A DNA stretch of 22,591 nt from Acrasis kona (GCA_026419775.2 JAOPGA020001916.1:1-22591); one strand, 5' to 3'; positions 7,925 through 16,639 are shown, counted from the stretch's first letter. Notes: a model not told the origin generated them from the sequence alone. Numbers and translations: made by a program.

Positions 7925-9640
7925 GTCAGTCTTATAAGCCAACAAATCATTTACACAACATCTGGGACATTCAAACATTCAAACGTACTTTTGTTGGACC
8001 GTATTGAAAAACGATAATATTTCTCACGTTACACAACATCGCATATATCCATTTGGCACAATTTGAAGCACTCTCAAATGTTAAATGCAGCATTCTCTAA
8101 CCGATTGACCACAACACCAAATATAACAATTTCGATTGCAGAGATGTGATGAGCATAGTACAAGGCAACCTTATACTCAAGTATTGTTAGAGGCCATCCT
8201 CATTCAAACATGAATGAAAAAGACATTTTCATTTTTTGAAGACAAGGTAAGAATATGTTTACATAATATCTCACAAGTATTCGATTCTAGTAAGTTGAAA
8301 TACAATGTAACATGTTGGTACCCAATTTGATCAAGATCAGACACATTAAGTAATCTCAAATCAAAAAAATCAAAATTGGTATCAATAGGTGCGAAATATG
8401 CTACTCAGTAAGCGTGTAAAATATGGGACTCTGTATTCATCATCCGCCTCCACTATATCCTTAAAAGTAAGGATATGTACCGAGTTTCAATTTATGAATG
8501 TATAACTTTGTTCTGGAGTGTTACAATGTGCTGATTATGATGCTGCCATCCGCTTGTGATAATATATAGTAACCAAAGATACGTAGTCGATTGATGACAT
8601 TCAAACTATCTTGATTTCTTGTAAAGTTATGGTCAACTTTTCATAAACAAACCTTGATGAACACATGGAACAGTAACAATATAGTCAAATAATAAGCGGA
8701 AGCCAGTTTTGTAATTAACTTTAATACTCCAAGCCAATAAACAGAAATACAAACAAAACTGGGATTTTAAGACATTATTACCTAAATCATAAGTTGACAA
8801 CAAGACAAAAGCTGACTCTTTCGATTATAAGGCTGTGTTAAACACTCTCGAAGGTTAAATGCAGCATTCTCGGACCTGATTGACCACAACACTATATATA
8901 ACAATTTCCATTGCTGAGATGCGATGAGCATAATACAAGGCACCTCATACTCAAGTATTGTTAGAGGCCATCCTCATACTGATCATGAATGAAAAAGACA
9001 TTTTCATTTTTCAAAAACAAGGTAAGAATGTGTTTACATACTATCTCGCAAGTAATCGGTAGCAGTTGTGAAGTGAGATGGCTATTTTGTGAGGGACATG
9101 TTGTGATGGAAGATTACAAAATTGATAACACAACCGAATCTTATACTTTTATGAATAAGACTGTGTTAAACAGTATAAGGCACTTTGTGTTCAAGTATGG
9201 AGTCACTATCCACCAGGAGTTTTGGAGTCTAACGGTGCGCAGCATTTTCCGAAAAAAGGTAACAACATGTTTACATAATGTCTCACAAGTAATAGGTGAC
9301 AGTTGTAGAGCGAGCTGACAATCTCATATAGGACATGTTGTGACATAATCAATTTTTCATCAACAAACCTTGACAAACACACGCGGCGGCAGCAACGTCG
9401 ATCATTGATAGGTACAAAGGGGATTGGCGGTTAGTATTTATAATATCAGGCTCTTACAAGCTAACAATTCATTGAAAAATCATATCTAGAACATTGATGC
9501 ATTCAGACCTACATGAAATAATATTTTTTACGTTATAGAACACGCTGCGTATCAACACATTATTGGAAGCGATTTTGAATGTTATTACATCATTCTCGAA
9601 AATTATTTGACCTGGAAAGACAAATTCACTGAGGGCACCA
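7925..9640 (+). repeat. Diverged subterminal direct repeats
   Basis: A block at 8069-8290 recurs at 8842-9066, offset about 773 bp, with long shared runs such as TACTCAAGTATTGTTAGAGG and AATGAAAAAGACATTTTCAT. A shorter third copy lies at about 9150-9310. The segment GTTTACATAATATCTCACAA and variants occur three times (near 8255, 9030, 9268). The block at 7930-8090 resembles 9445-9600, and 8630-8670 resembles 9343-9385. Short ORFs here (for example 8989-9318) consist of repeat sequence and are not accepted as genes. Large DNA transposons often carry such subterminal repeats. Confidence 0.65.
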
Positions 9641-9800
9641 GGAATTAGCTGCTGGTCAATTTAAACCCATTAGACAAGCAACAATATGTAAAAAATAAAT
9701 CTATATTGACATCAAAGTAATCCTCAATTATTATTACACTCAACCGCTTACAACAATAATGCATCAAACCTTTTCGACCTTTTATCCAAAATGTATCTGC

Positions 9801-9881
9801 GTGAGCTAGCCTGTACAGCAGCTTGCAATGATTACATTCATCGCTATTAAAGTCAAGTGAGCTAGCCTGTACAGCAGCTTG
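9801..9881 (+). promoter_or_regulatory. Twin 25-bp direct repeats upstream of dioxygenase copy 1
   Basis: Identical 25-bp units at 9801-9825 and 9857-9881 (starting GTGAGCTAGCCTGTACAGCA) lie 56 bp apart. The second ends 43 bp before the ATG at 9925. The arrangement is the same, in inverted orientation, upstream of gene L (5879-5959). It is not found upstream of dioxygenase copy 2. Confidence 0.55.
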
Positions 9882-9924
9882 TGCGACTAAATAATAGTTT
9901 TGTAATACTTCTTCACAAAGGACC

Positions 9925-11629
9925 ATGGGTACTCCAAACAAATCATCTGTTGGCCGAAGCCAAGACAGAGCGCAGTACGCCGAACTTAGGCGAAAAAAAC
10001 AAGCCCCACCAACCGACATTGATGCATTAAAATCAAACGTATGTTGAACATGTGTATTCATTTAATTAACAATTATATAGTTGGTCGACCATGTATCATC
10101 CTTTAATGGATCAATTAGAGAAGGCTCAGCATTGAGATAACCTTCGGAACGACCTCGACGATTACTACACTCACTTTGAGGAATTTCTTGCTAATAATCC
10201 TCTCACCGACGAACAGGAAAAGGTCATTAATTATTACAAACAGTACCATGGATCTGAAGTACTTAAAGAAGATGACCTCCGCGGCTCAAAATTCTGGAAG
10301 ACAAGGAGACAAATCCATGAAAACAGACGGAACAACAAAATGGACGAGAGTTATCCGAAGTCATCTCGCTATCACGGCAAAGACTCAAACTACGCATCAA
10401 AGAGTCTAAGTACATCCACCATCCGTGTGTATAATAAGATCTGTAAAGACAAACTCATCGAGGGCACCAGAAACTAACTACAAGCCAGAAAGGATCTGTT
10501 TGAAGGAACATTGTTTGAAGATTACAAGGCGCCCGAGCTCGAGACAATCCATCACTTAGAAAGTGTTCAAATCGGTTTGGACGCCACCCTCGACGTTTTA
10601 TATATTCTTGTTCCAAAATTCATGAACGAAAATTCCATTCGGTCGATTTTGTATGCCATCCTAGAATTGTTCCACACCTTTCCAAACCAAAAGGTCAAGG
10701 CCTCAGACAATAGGCACAAGGATGAAGAGGACGAGAGCGCGTACCACTTGATGGATTGGGTACCAGAGTGTAAAAAGAACGATGCGTGTGCCAGCCGACA
10801 AATCCTAGCGAACGGAAAAGTGTTTACTTTGGAGAGCATTATTCGTTTGTGAACCGCCCTGAAAGTATTCCGAAGAGTTACTTCTGCCTACTTTGAGATT
10901 ATCGACAACGATGAATGGAGGAAATACCGTGATGTCGCCGGAAGATGCACGCAGGCATACGCTTGTTTGATGAAATCATCATTGGACGATGCCTTCATTG
11001 GATTAGCCATCAACAATGGACAAGTGAAGAATCATCGCGATTGGAATGACATTAAAGGCGGGCTGTCGGTGCTAGCTTCCTATGGCTGCTGTGAAGGAGG
11101 AGAGTTGTGCTTGCCTCAAATCGGCATTAAATTCATCTACCAGCCCGGTGCCGTCATCTTTGTCAGCTCGCAGGCTGTCGAGCACTATATTGCAGGATAC
11201 ACCGGTTTTTGATTCGGAACTGTTCGCTGCAGCCATCAATCACGCCTTGACCTGGCAGTGAAGGCCCTTCAAACATTCACATGTGCAGTCGCAACATTAA
11301 CAGTCAATAATTATGAGGAAAAAGAATTAAATCGATCAATGAAGTCTGACGAGAAATACGAAGACTATTTGAGAAGGGAGGATGAGTATCGCATGACACT
11401 ACGGTCAAGAAAATATGGCCATGTTATCAAGGAGAAAAACATTGCCATTGCAGAATACATCCGTCAGCAGCACAATTTTCAAGTTTTGGATCAGAAATTC
11501 GACAAAGCAATGGATACTTTTTTATATAATGGAATGTACAACATGTTGAAAATTGTTAACCTTAGTGAACAGAAATTGTTAAAGAACAAAGACTACGTAA
11601 CCTCACCAAACACTCAAAACTTTGGCTGA
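9925..11629 (+). pseudogene. TET/JBP-like 2OG-Fe(II) dioxygenase, copy 1 (spliced, inactivated)
   Basis: Exon 1 (9925-10038) starts MGTPNKSSVGRSQDRAQYAE, shared with gene L, and ends DALKSN. A 42-nt GT-AG intron (10039-10080) leads to LVDH, at the same place as an intron in copy 2. Downstream segments match copy 2 closely (roughly 90-95% by eye in the catalytic part). The dioxygenase fold is seen as HRDWND (11033-11050; HxD iron ligands), EGGELCLPQIGIKFIYQPG and SSQAVEH (second His ligand at 11183-11185). This pattern matches the fungal TET/JBP-type family, which oxidises 5-methylcytosine or thymine in DNA. The frame is broken several times: a small deletion just after the intron, TAA and TGA codons at about 10477 and 10850, and TGA 11210-11212 in GF-stop-FG where the 2-oxoglutarate-binding Arg is expected. 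The last ~120 codons (to 11629) differ completely from copy 2. Confidence 0.7.
10039..10080 (+). other. 42-nt GT-AG intron in dioxygenase copy 1
   Basis: It begins GTATGTTG and ends TATATAG, with a TTAAC branch-like motif. It interrupts the coding run DALKSN/LVDH exactly where copy 2 has a 41-nt intron of similar sequence. Confidence 0.65.
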
Positions 11630-12453
11630 TGCAGGTATGTTGCTTTTTTATTAATTAATTTACATTGTAGGGTGTGAGATACTTTGAACAGACACTTCTT
11701 CGCTACAAACGGCGATGTTTATTCATTACTTGAACACATCAATACCGAAAAGTGATAAGAACCATTGCTTTGAAATTTAGTTTTAATTCCGACATGCATT
11801 AGGACAGTGCATGAGAGAGTGTAATGATGTAAAGTTTCTTCTTTGTCATCCATCCCTGTCTTCTTCGTCTTCCATGGGGTTATATCAACCGAGGCCAATC
11901 GTTCAAGGATGCCCGTTGTCAGATTTGAATTCTCTGCTGTAAGTACCTCCAATTTTCTTGTCGTTGGCGAAATGTACCTCGGCTACAACGCTATCGTTGA
12001 AGCAAAGTGATAGTACTGTGTTGATATCCGTTATTGCTCCTTCGATTACTTGAATTTCGACAAACTTAAGAAAGAAATTTAATCCCCTATCGAGGCTAGC
12101 GAGTGCTGATGCGGGTGCGGATGCGGGTGCGGCTCTTGTTGTTTGCGATATTGAAACACTCTGCGACTATGAATGAACAATTGTCTGTATATTTATTATC
12201 CGCATAATCATTGAACATCAGGTTCCTTCATAATTTCTTAAGTCAACCACTTTACAAGGAGTTGGGAAATGCAATGAACAATTCGTGAGGACCTTGTCAA
12301 AATACACACTTCACCTTAGTTCTTGATGACCATGCGGCTTCAAAAACTATCGCATCTGCAATCGATTAAGGCGACCATGCGGCGTCTAACGAAAAGGTGA
12401 CAGCAACCATACATGCTCTTAAGAATCTTTTTCTTAAGAATTTTGTAAGGATA
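11630..12453. other. Intergenic stretch between the two dioxygenase copies
   Basis: I find no convincing gene. It contains a 12-bp unit GATGCGGGTGCG repeated twice (12108-12131), a short GACCATGCGGC motif occurring twice (near 12327 and 12374), and an inverted repeat CTTAAGAATC...CTTAAG (about 12418-12438) shortly before the copy 2 ATG. A promoter for copy 2 presumably lies in its last few hundred bases, but I see no defined box. Confidence 0.4.
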
Positions 12454-12582
12454 ATGACCGGAAGCGGTTATTACGCAGCAGACGGCCGATTGATAGATCG
12501 TGCTGAATATGCTCAATTGATGAAAGAATTCAACGCAAATCCCAACGGCCTTCGTCCTACGACGGTTCGAAAATACTCTCAG

Positions 12583-12622
12583 GTAATTTTAACCTTGTGT
12601 GAAAAAAACATTACATCATTAG
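12583..12622 (+). other. 40-nt GT-AG intron in dioxygenase copy 2
   Basis: CAG/GTAATTTTAAC...CATCATTAG/AAG. Removing it joins two uninterrupted coding runs (43 and 65 codons) in frame. The next intron (12818-12858, 41 nt) is positionally conserved in copy 1. Confidence 0.7.
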
Positions 12623-12817
12623 AAGTTTGGAAAATCCGCGAAGAAAAAGAAAAACAGTGCAAGTATCAACGGTACACATGATGACAAAGCCCCCGAGATT
12701 GACAGAAGTCCTGTAGACGGAAGCGTGACATTAAAATTGAGAAGCACGCTGCACCTAAAAGAAAAGGGAGCTTCAACAACCGACAAACAAAAATGCATTG
12801 ATGCATTGAAATCAAAT

Positions 12818-12858
12818 GTATGACGAACATGTATTCATTTAAATTAACAATTAAAAAG
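12818..12858 (+). other. 41-nt GT-AG intron in dioxygenase copy 2
   Basis: It runs from GTATGACG to TTAAAAAG, with ATTAAC as a possible branch site. Flanking exon ends DALKSN and LVDH are identical in copy 1. Splicing is in phase 0. Confidence 0.68.
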
Positions 12859-14360
12859 TTGGTCGACCACATGTACCATCCTTTAATGGATCAACTAGAG
12901 AAGGCTCAGCACAGAGATAACCTTCGAAAGGACCTCGACGACTACTATGCCGACTTTGAGGAATTTTTAGCTGAAAATCCCCTCTCCGACAAACAGCAAG
13001 ATGTGATTGATTATTACAAGCAGTACCATGGATCGGAAGTACTTAAAGAAGGTGACGCTCGCGGTTCAAAATTCTAGAAGACAAGGAACGAAATCCACAA
13101 ACAAAGACAGAAGAACAAAAATGACGAGACTTACCCAATGTCATCTCGCAATCACGGCAAACACTCCAATTACATCAAAGAGTCTGAGCACATCCACCAT
13201 CCGTGTGTATAATAAGATCCGAAAAGACGAACTCATCAAGGGCACCAGGAACCAGATGCAGGCCAAAAAGGATCTGTTCGAAGGAACATTGTTTGAAGAT
13301 TACATGGCGCGCGAGCTCGAAACGATACATCACCCGGAACAGGTTCAAATTGGTTTGGACGCCACCCTCGACGTGCTGTACGTTCTTGTTCCTAAATGCA
13401 TGAACGAATAATCCATTCAGTCGATTTCGTATGCCATCCTTGAATTGTTCCACACTTTTCCGAACCAAAAAGTCAAGGCCTCAGACAATAGGCACAAGGA
13501 CGAAGAGGACGTGAGCGTGTATCACTTGATGGATTGGGTACCAGAGGGTAAAAAGAATGATGCATGTGCCAGCCGACAAATCCTAGCGAACGGAAAAGTA
13601 TTTGCCGTGGAAAGTATCATCCGTTTGACAACCGCCCTGAAAGTATTCCGAAGAGTTACTTCTGCCTACTTTGAGATTATCGACAACGACGGATGGAGGA
13701 GGTACCGTGATGTGGCCGGCAGATGCACGCAGGCATACGCTCGTTTGATGAAATCATCATTGGACGATGCCTTCATTGGATTAGCCATCAACAATGGGCG
13801 CGTGAAGAACCATCGCGATTGGAATGACATTAAAGGCGGGCTGTCGGTGCTAGCTTCCTATGGCTGCTGTGAAGGAGGAGAGTTGTGCTTGCCTCAAATT
13901 GGTATTAAATTCATCTACCAACCGGGTGCCGTCATCTTTGTCAGCTCGCAGGCTGTCGAGCACTACATTGCAGCATACACNGGCTTTTGATTTGGAACTG
14001 TACACTGCAGCCATCAATCACGCCTTGACCTGGCAGTGAAGGCAAAGGTACTCGAGACAGAGTTGGACACGCTTGCTAAAACAGACATTGGAATGTTGTT
14101 TGAACGTCTGAATGGTCTGTGCGAAGAAGAGCAGGAATATCAAGAGAAGTTGGCGTTGGAACGAGTGAAGAAGGCTCAGTCAAGACCCAAAAAATCTACC
14201 GCTTCTAAACAAGGACAATCATTAAAAAGGGCTTGTGCCCCAACAAATAAACAACCTCCTAGGAAGCGTGCTGCGGTTGCTTCAAGCACTACTCCAAAGA
14301 AGAAGTTTAAATAAAATATTTCTTCATCTTACAAACAAGTTGTTTACAAACATTTTTAAC

Positions 14361-15117
14361 ATGTCCACACCATCATCATCATCGTCCTCTAGAGCAGCCT
14401 CATCTAATAGTAGTAGTCTGAAACAAATGTGGAGTAGATGCGCGACAAGGAGTTAGTAATAAAGGAAAGACGTCGCAGATAACGATTGCGGATAATTCTG
14501 CAAACAAAAAGGTGAGATTATCAACGCCTCTACAATTAAAAAACCATCATGATGACAACGTATCATTACAATCAGCTGATTTCGATGATTTTCATACACA
14601 AGAACAACATCCTTTACAGGACAGTTTTGATGAAGATGGAAGGGACCTATCTCATGATTTCCATGAAGCAGGTGGATTTCAGAATGAATCTTCAGATAAT
14701 GGCGATGAGGATTCACGATCAAAAACAAGCCTAATATTGAGTCAAAGAGAAGTAGAAGAGGATGAAGAGGAAGAGGAAGAGGAGGAAGAGGAGGAACAGG
14801 ACAAAGAGGCGCAAGAGGGCGAAGAGGACGAAGATCTTGAGACAATGACCCTGCCCCGAAGAATACTAGTTGGTAGTATTTTTCGCTCATCATTGGCATG
14901 TTGTCTTCAAATCAAGTCCTTTCAACATTCACAGACGCAGCCGCAGCATTCACACCCAGCAGTATATAGAAAGTTGATCGAAACCAAAGAAAATTTTGGG
15001 CACCTATGCCAAAACGGCAGTCTAAGAGATGTAAACGAGAACATTTGGAGTTTGATAAAAGCGACTTATTTCAAAAATGAAATAAAAACATTATTGAATT
15101 TATTTGTTAGTATTTAA
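14361..15117 (+). pseudogene. Ser-rich/acidic nuclear-type protein gene, function unknown, one frame break
   Basis: The ATG at 14361 opens MSTPSSSSSSRAASSNSSSL but stops at 14456. An overlapping frame, open from about 14422 (GVSNKGKTSQITIADNSANK), continues to TAA at 15115-15117, so a small indel between 14422 and 14456 probably breaks one gene. The long frame has an Asp/His-rich middle, then about 35 residues that are nearly all Glu/Asp (14750-14840), then a tail reading YRKLIETKENFGHLCQNG and LIKATYFKNEIKTLLNLFVS. It begins 46 bp after the dioxygenase copy 2 stop, on the same strand and inside the inverted repeats, so it is probably another gene of the same mobile unit. Gene L also has an acidic segment, but I cannot align the two. 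A transposase whose core has been deleted is one guess, and nothing in the sequence proves it. Confidence 0.45.
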
Positions 15118-15158
15118 ACTGTTGTTGTATAACTATTTATTTGATCAATTTACGCTCC

Positions 15159-15279
15159 AACAATATAAGAACAACGAAGGGACAATGATTTCCTCACATC
15201 TTTTTTATTGCGATGGCTTCGCTCATCTCAATAAAACATCGTTCTAAAATCATTGTCCCTTCGTTGTTCTTATATTGTT
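15159..15279. repeat. Perfect 33-bp inverted repeat with 55-nt spacer
   Basis: Arms 15159-15191 and 15247-15279 are perfectly complementary over 33 bp (ATAAGAACAACGAAGGGACA in the left arm). The spacer holds a smaller palindrome (GCGATGGCTTCGC) and an AATAAAA. It lies 42 bp after the acidic gene and 30 bp before the right inverted repeat. Perfect arms amid decayed sequence suggest recent formation or selection. Candidates are a transcription end hairpin, a small foldback element, or a transposition-related structure. Confidence 0.75.
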
Positions 15280-15308
15280 TCCGCTTATTATGTTGGTTAT
15301 CTATTGCA

Positions 15309-15393
15309 ATTGTAAAGGGAGGTTGACTGTCTTGCAATTGGCTATTGAGAATTTTTTTATTTCAAAAATTTTGTGAAAAAAACAAGATCATGC
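15309..15393 (-). repeat. ~85 bp terminal-type inverted repeat, right
   Basis: Its reverse complement (GCATGATCTTGTTTTTTTCA...CCCTTTACAAT) matches 7379-7461. The pair encloses the subterminal repeats, both dioxygenase copies, the acidic gene and the 33-bp hairpin, defining a unit of about 8.0 kb. Confidence 0.65.
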
Positions 15394-15509
15394 TAGTGTG
15401 AGAGAATGTGAGAGAGACTTTATTCTTCGGCAATCGTTCATCGTCGGTAGATGTGCCAGCCCCCGTANAAATATAATCAATTGTAATGACTATTAGAGCG
15501 CACAGTCCA

Positions 15510-16240
15510 TTACTAGAGTGCCTACGTTGGAAAACAACATCAACATTATACACTTCAGTAACACGAATACTCTCGAATCCAGAGGTACTCAACTACAACA
15601 ACTTTTTGAGNCAATCACTTTGCTACAATTACATTTCCAAACGTTTCAATGTCGAGGTTGTGAAATCGAACACAACATTAACAGCAACCTTTTACTCTGA
15701 CATTTCCATCACATGTTAACATTATCACGTCGTTGCAAGCACATTATTTGGATGTCGAGATTACGAAATCAAACACAACATAAACAGCAAACTTCTATTC
15801 TCACATTTCCATCACATGTTAACATTATTGCGCTGCTACAAACACAGATATCACGTTGTCACATGTTTAAATGTTGGGATTATGAAATTACAACAGCAAC
15901 CTACTACTCTTGCATTTGCGTGATATGTTAGTATTACGACACAGCCACATCAAGGATTGAAATTCCGAGGACTTATACTTTGACGGACATGTTTCAACTT
16001 TGTTGTTTGAGTCGTGGGATCGATTCCGGTGGGGGATTTTGTACTTCTTATAAACGCTCAAGCGTTTTGCACAGCCACAAGTTCAGATGCAGAGATCATG
16101 GAATCAACAACGACACCAACAGCCGTTATTCATACATTCGCAACATCAACAAATTCTCAAATTCGGATGCCGAGATCATGGAATTAACAAAGACATCAAC
16201 AGTCGTCATTCATACATTCGCATTGTTTGTGAGTTACAGT
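15510..16240 (+). repeat. Degenerate tandem repeats (~80-120 bp units)
   Basis: Units share a start like ATGTCGAGRTTRYGAAATC followed by ACAACATNAACAGCAA and a TTYYATCACATGTTAACATT segment. Clear copies begin near 15648, 15752, 15872, 16087 and 16166. They contain no convincing gene. The CAACATCAACA-rich composition resembles the tandem units at 6740-6930 read in reverse, but no unit-level alignment is evident. Confidence 0.55.
16005..16070 (+). repeat. SINE-like repeat fragment (B box plus hairpin)
   Basis: The B-box-like GGATCGATTCC (16017-16027) is followed by GGTGGGGGATTTTGTACTTC and the palindrome AAACGCTCAAGCGTTT (16052-16067). The GTAC-rich tail of the other two copies is missing. Confidence 0.55.
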
Positions 16241-16497
16241 GGCACATGAGCTCTAAAAATCCAAGCATGAGTACTTATGAGGCGTGGGTTCGATTCTGGT
16301 GGGGGATTTTGTACTTCTTATAAACGCTCATGCGTTTTGGCTTTGTGTTTTGTACTTTGTACTTTGTACAAGTAATAAATTTGTACTTGTTTAATTATTT
16401 GTGTTGTACTTGTAGAATTAATTATTTTTGAGAAGTACGAAGTATGAAATTGTACTTTGTACTTAATAATTTTGTACTGGCTCACATAAACCCCCTA
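16222..16497 (+). repeat. SINE-like repeat, right copy
   Basis: An A-box-like TGGCACATGAGC lies near 16239, the B box GGTTCGATTCT at 16287-16297, the palindrome AAACGCTCATGCGTTT at 16322-16337, then runs of GTACTTT and the end CACATAAACCCCCTA. It is the inverted counterpart of 6412-6680. Confidence 0.6.
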
Positions 16498-16514
16498 TTC
16501 GGAGTTTTCGTCCA

Positions 16515-16632
16515 TAGCTTTTCAATTTCAGCTTTGAGTCAATGAGGGTCATTTTTAATATTCCCGATACGAATATTTAAGCAACCTAAGCATAATTACT
16601 CAAGAAAAAACCAAAAATCAAAAAGTTTGGGT
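16515..16632 (+). repeat. ~120 bp repeat D, right copy
   Basis: It matches 6270-6392 in the same orientation, from TAGCTTTTCAATTTC to CAAAAATCAAAAAGTT, with moderate divergence. It lies directly between the right SINE-like copy and the start of LINE-B coding sequence. Confidence 0.55.
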
Positions 16633-16639
16633 ATCTACC

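Larger units (their letters stand above)
12454..14314 (+). pseudogene. TET/JBP-like 2OG-Fe(II) dioxygenase, copy 2 (three exons, inactivated)
   Basis: Exon 1 (12454-12582) encodes MTGSGYYAADGRLIDRAEYA and on to RKYSQ. Exon 2 (12623-12817) is Lys-rich, ending DALKSN. Exon 3 starts at 12859 (LVDHMYHPLMDQLEKAQHRD, probably helical). Introns are 40 nt (12583-12622) and 41 nt (12818-12858). The catalytic region shows HRD at 13811-13819, EGGELCLPQIGIKFIYQPG and the distal His at 13961-13963. The C-terminus is Lys/Arg-rich (PPRKRAAVASSTTPKKKFK), a likely nuclear localisation tail, and AATAAA overlaps the stop (14310-14315). Expected role: oxidation of modified pyrimidines in DNA in the nucleus. Breaks: TAG 13075-13077 where copy 1 has Trp, a 1-bp loss near 13173, TAA near 13410, and TGA 13988-13990 at the same codon as in copy 1. 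After that TGA the frame is open for 107 codons to the natural stop. Confidence 0.72.

Noticed and set aside
8989-9318. 109-codon ORF
   Set aside because: It is made of two diverged direct-repeat copies, and the equivalent stretch in the first copy (8.2 kb) is not open.
9645-10061. 138-codon minus-strand ORF
   Set aside because: It is antisense to the promoter repeats and first exon of dioxygenase copy 1.
14453-14899. 148-codon minus-strand ORF rich in Pro and Leu
   Set aside because: It is the complement of the Glu/Asp-rich plus-strand segment.
7379-15393. Possibility that the 8-kb unit is a Polinton or other capsid-bearing element
   Set aside because: No capsid, protein-primed polymerase, retroviral-type integrase, packaging ATPase or protease could be recognised. 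The gene content points to a plain DNA-transposon-like unit.
15510-16240. CRISPR-like array
   Set aside because: Unit lengths vary, units are diverged, there are no constant-length unique spacers, and the context is eukaryotic.
16005-16340. Functional tRNA genes
   Set aside because: B boxes and weak A boxes are present, but no full cloverleaf with paired acceptor and anticodon arms can be drawn.
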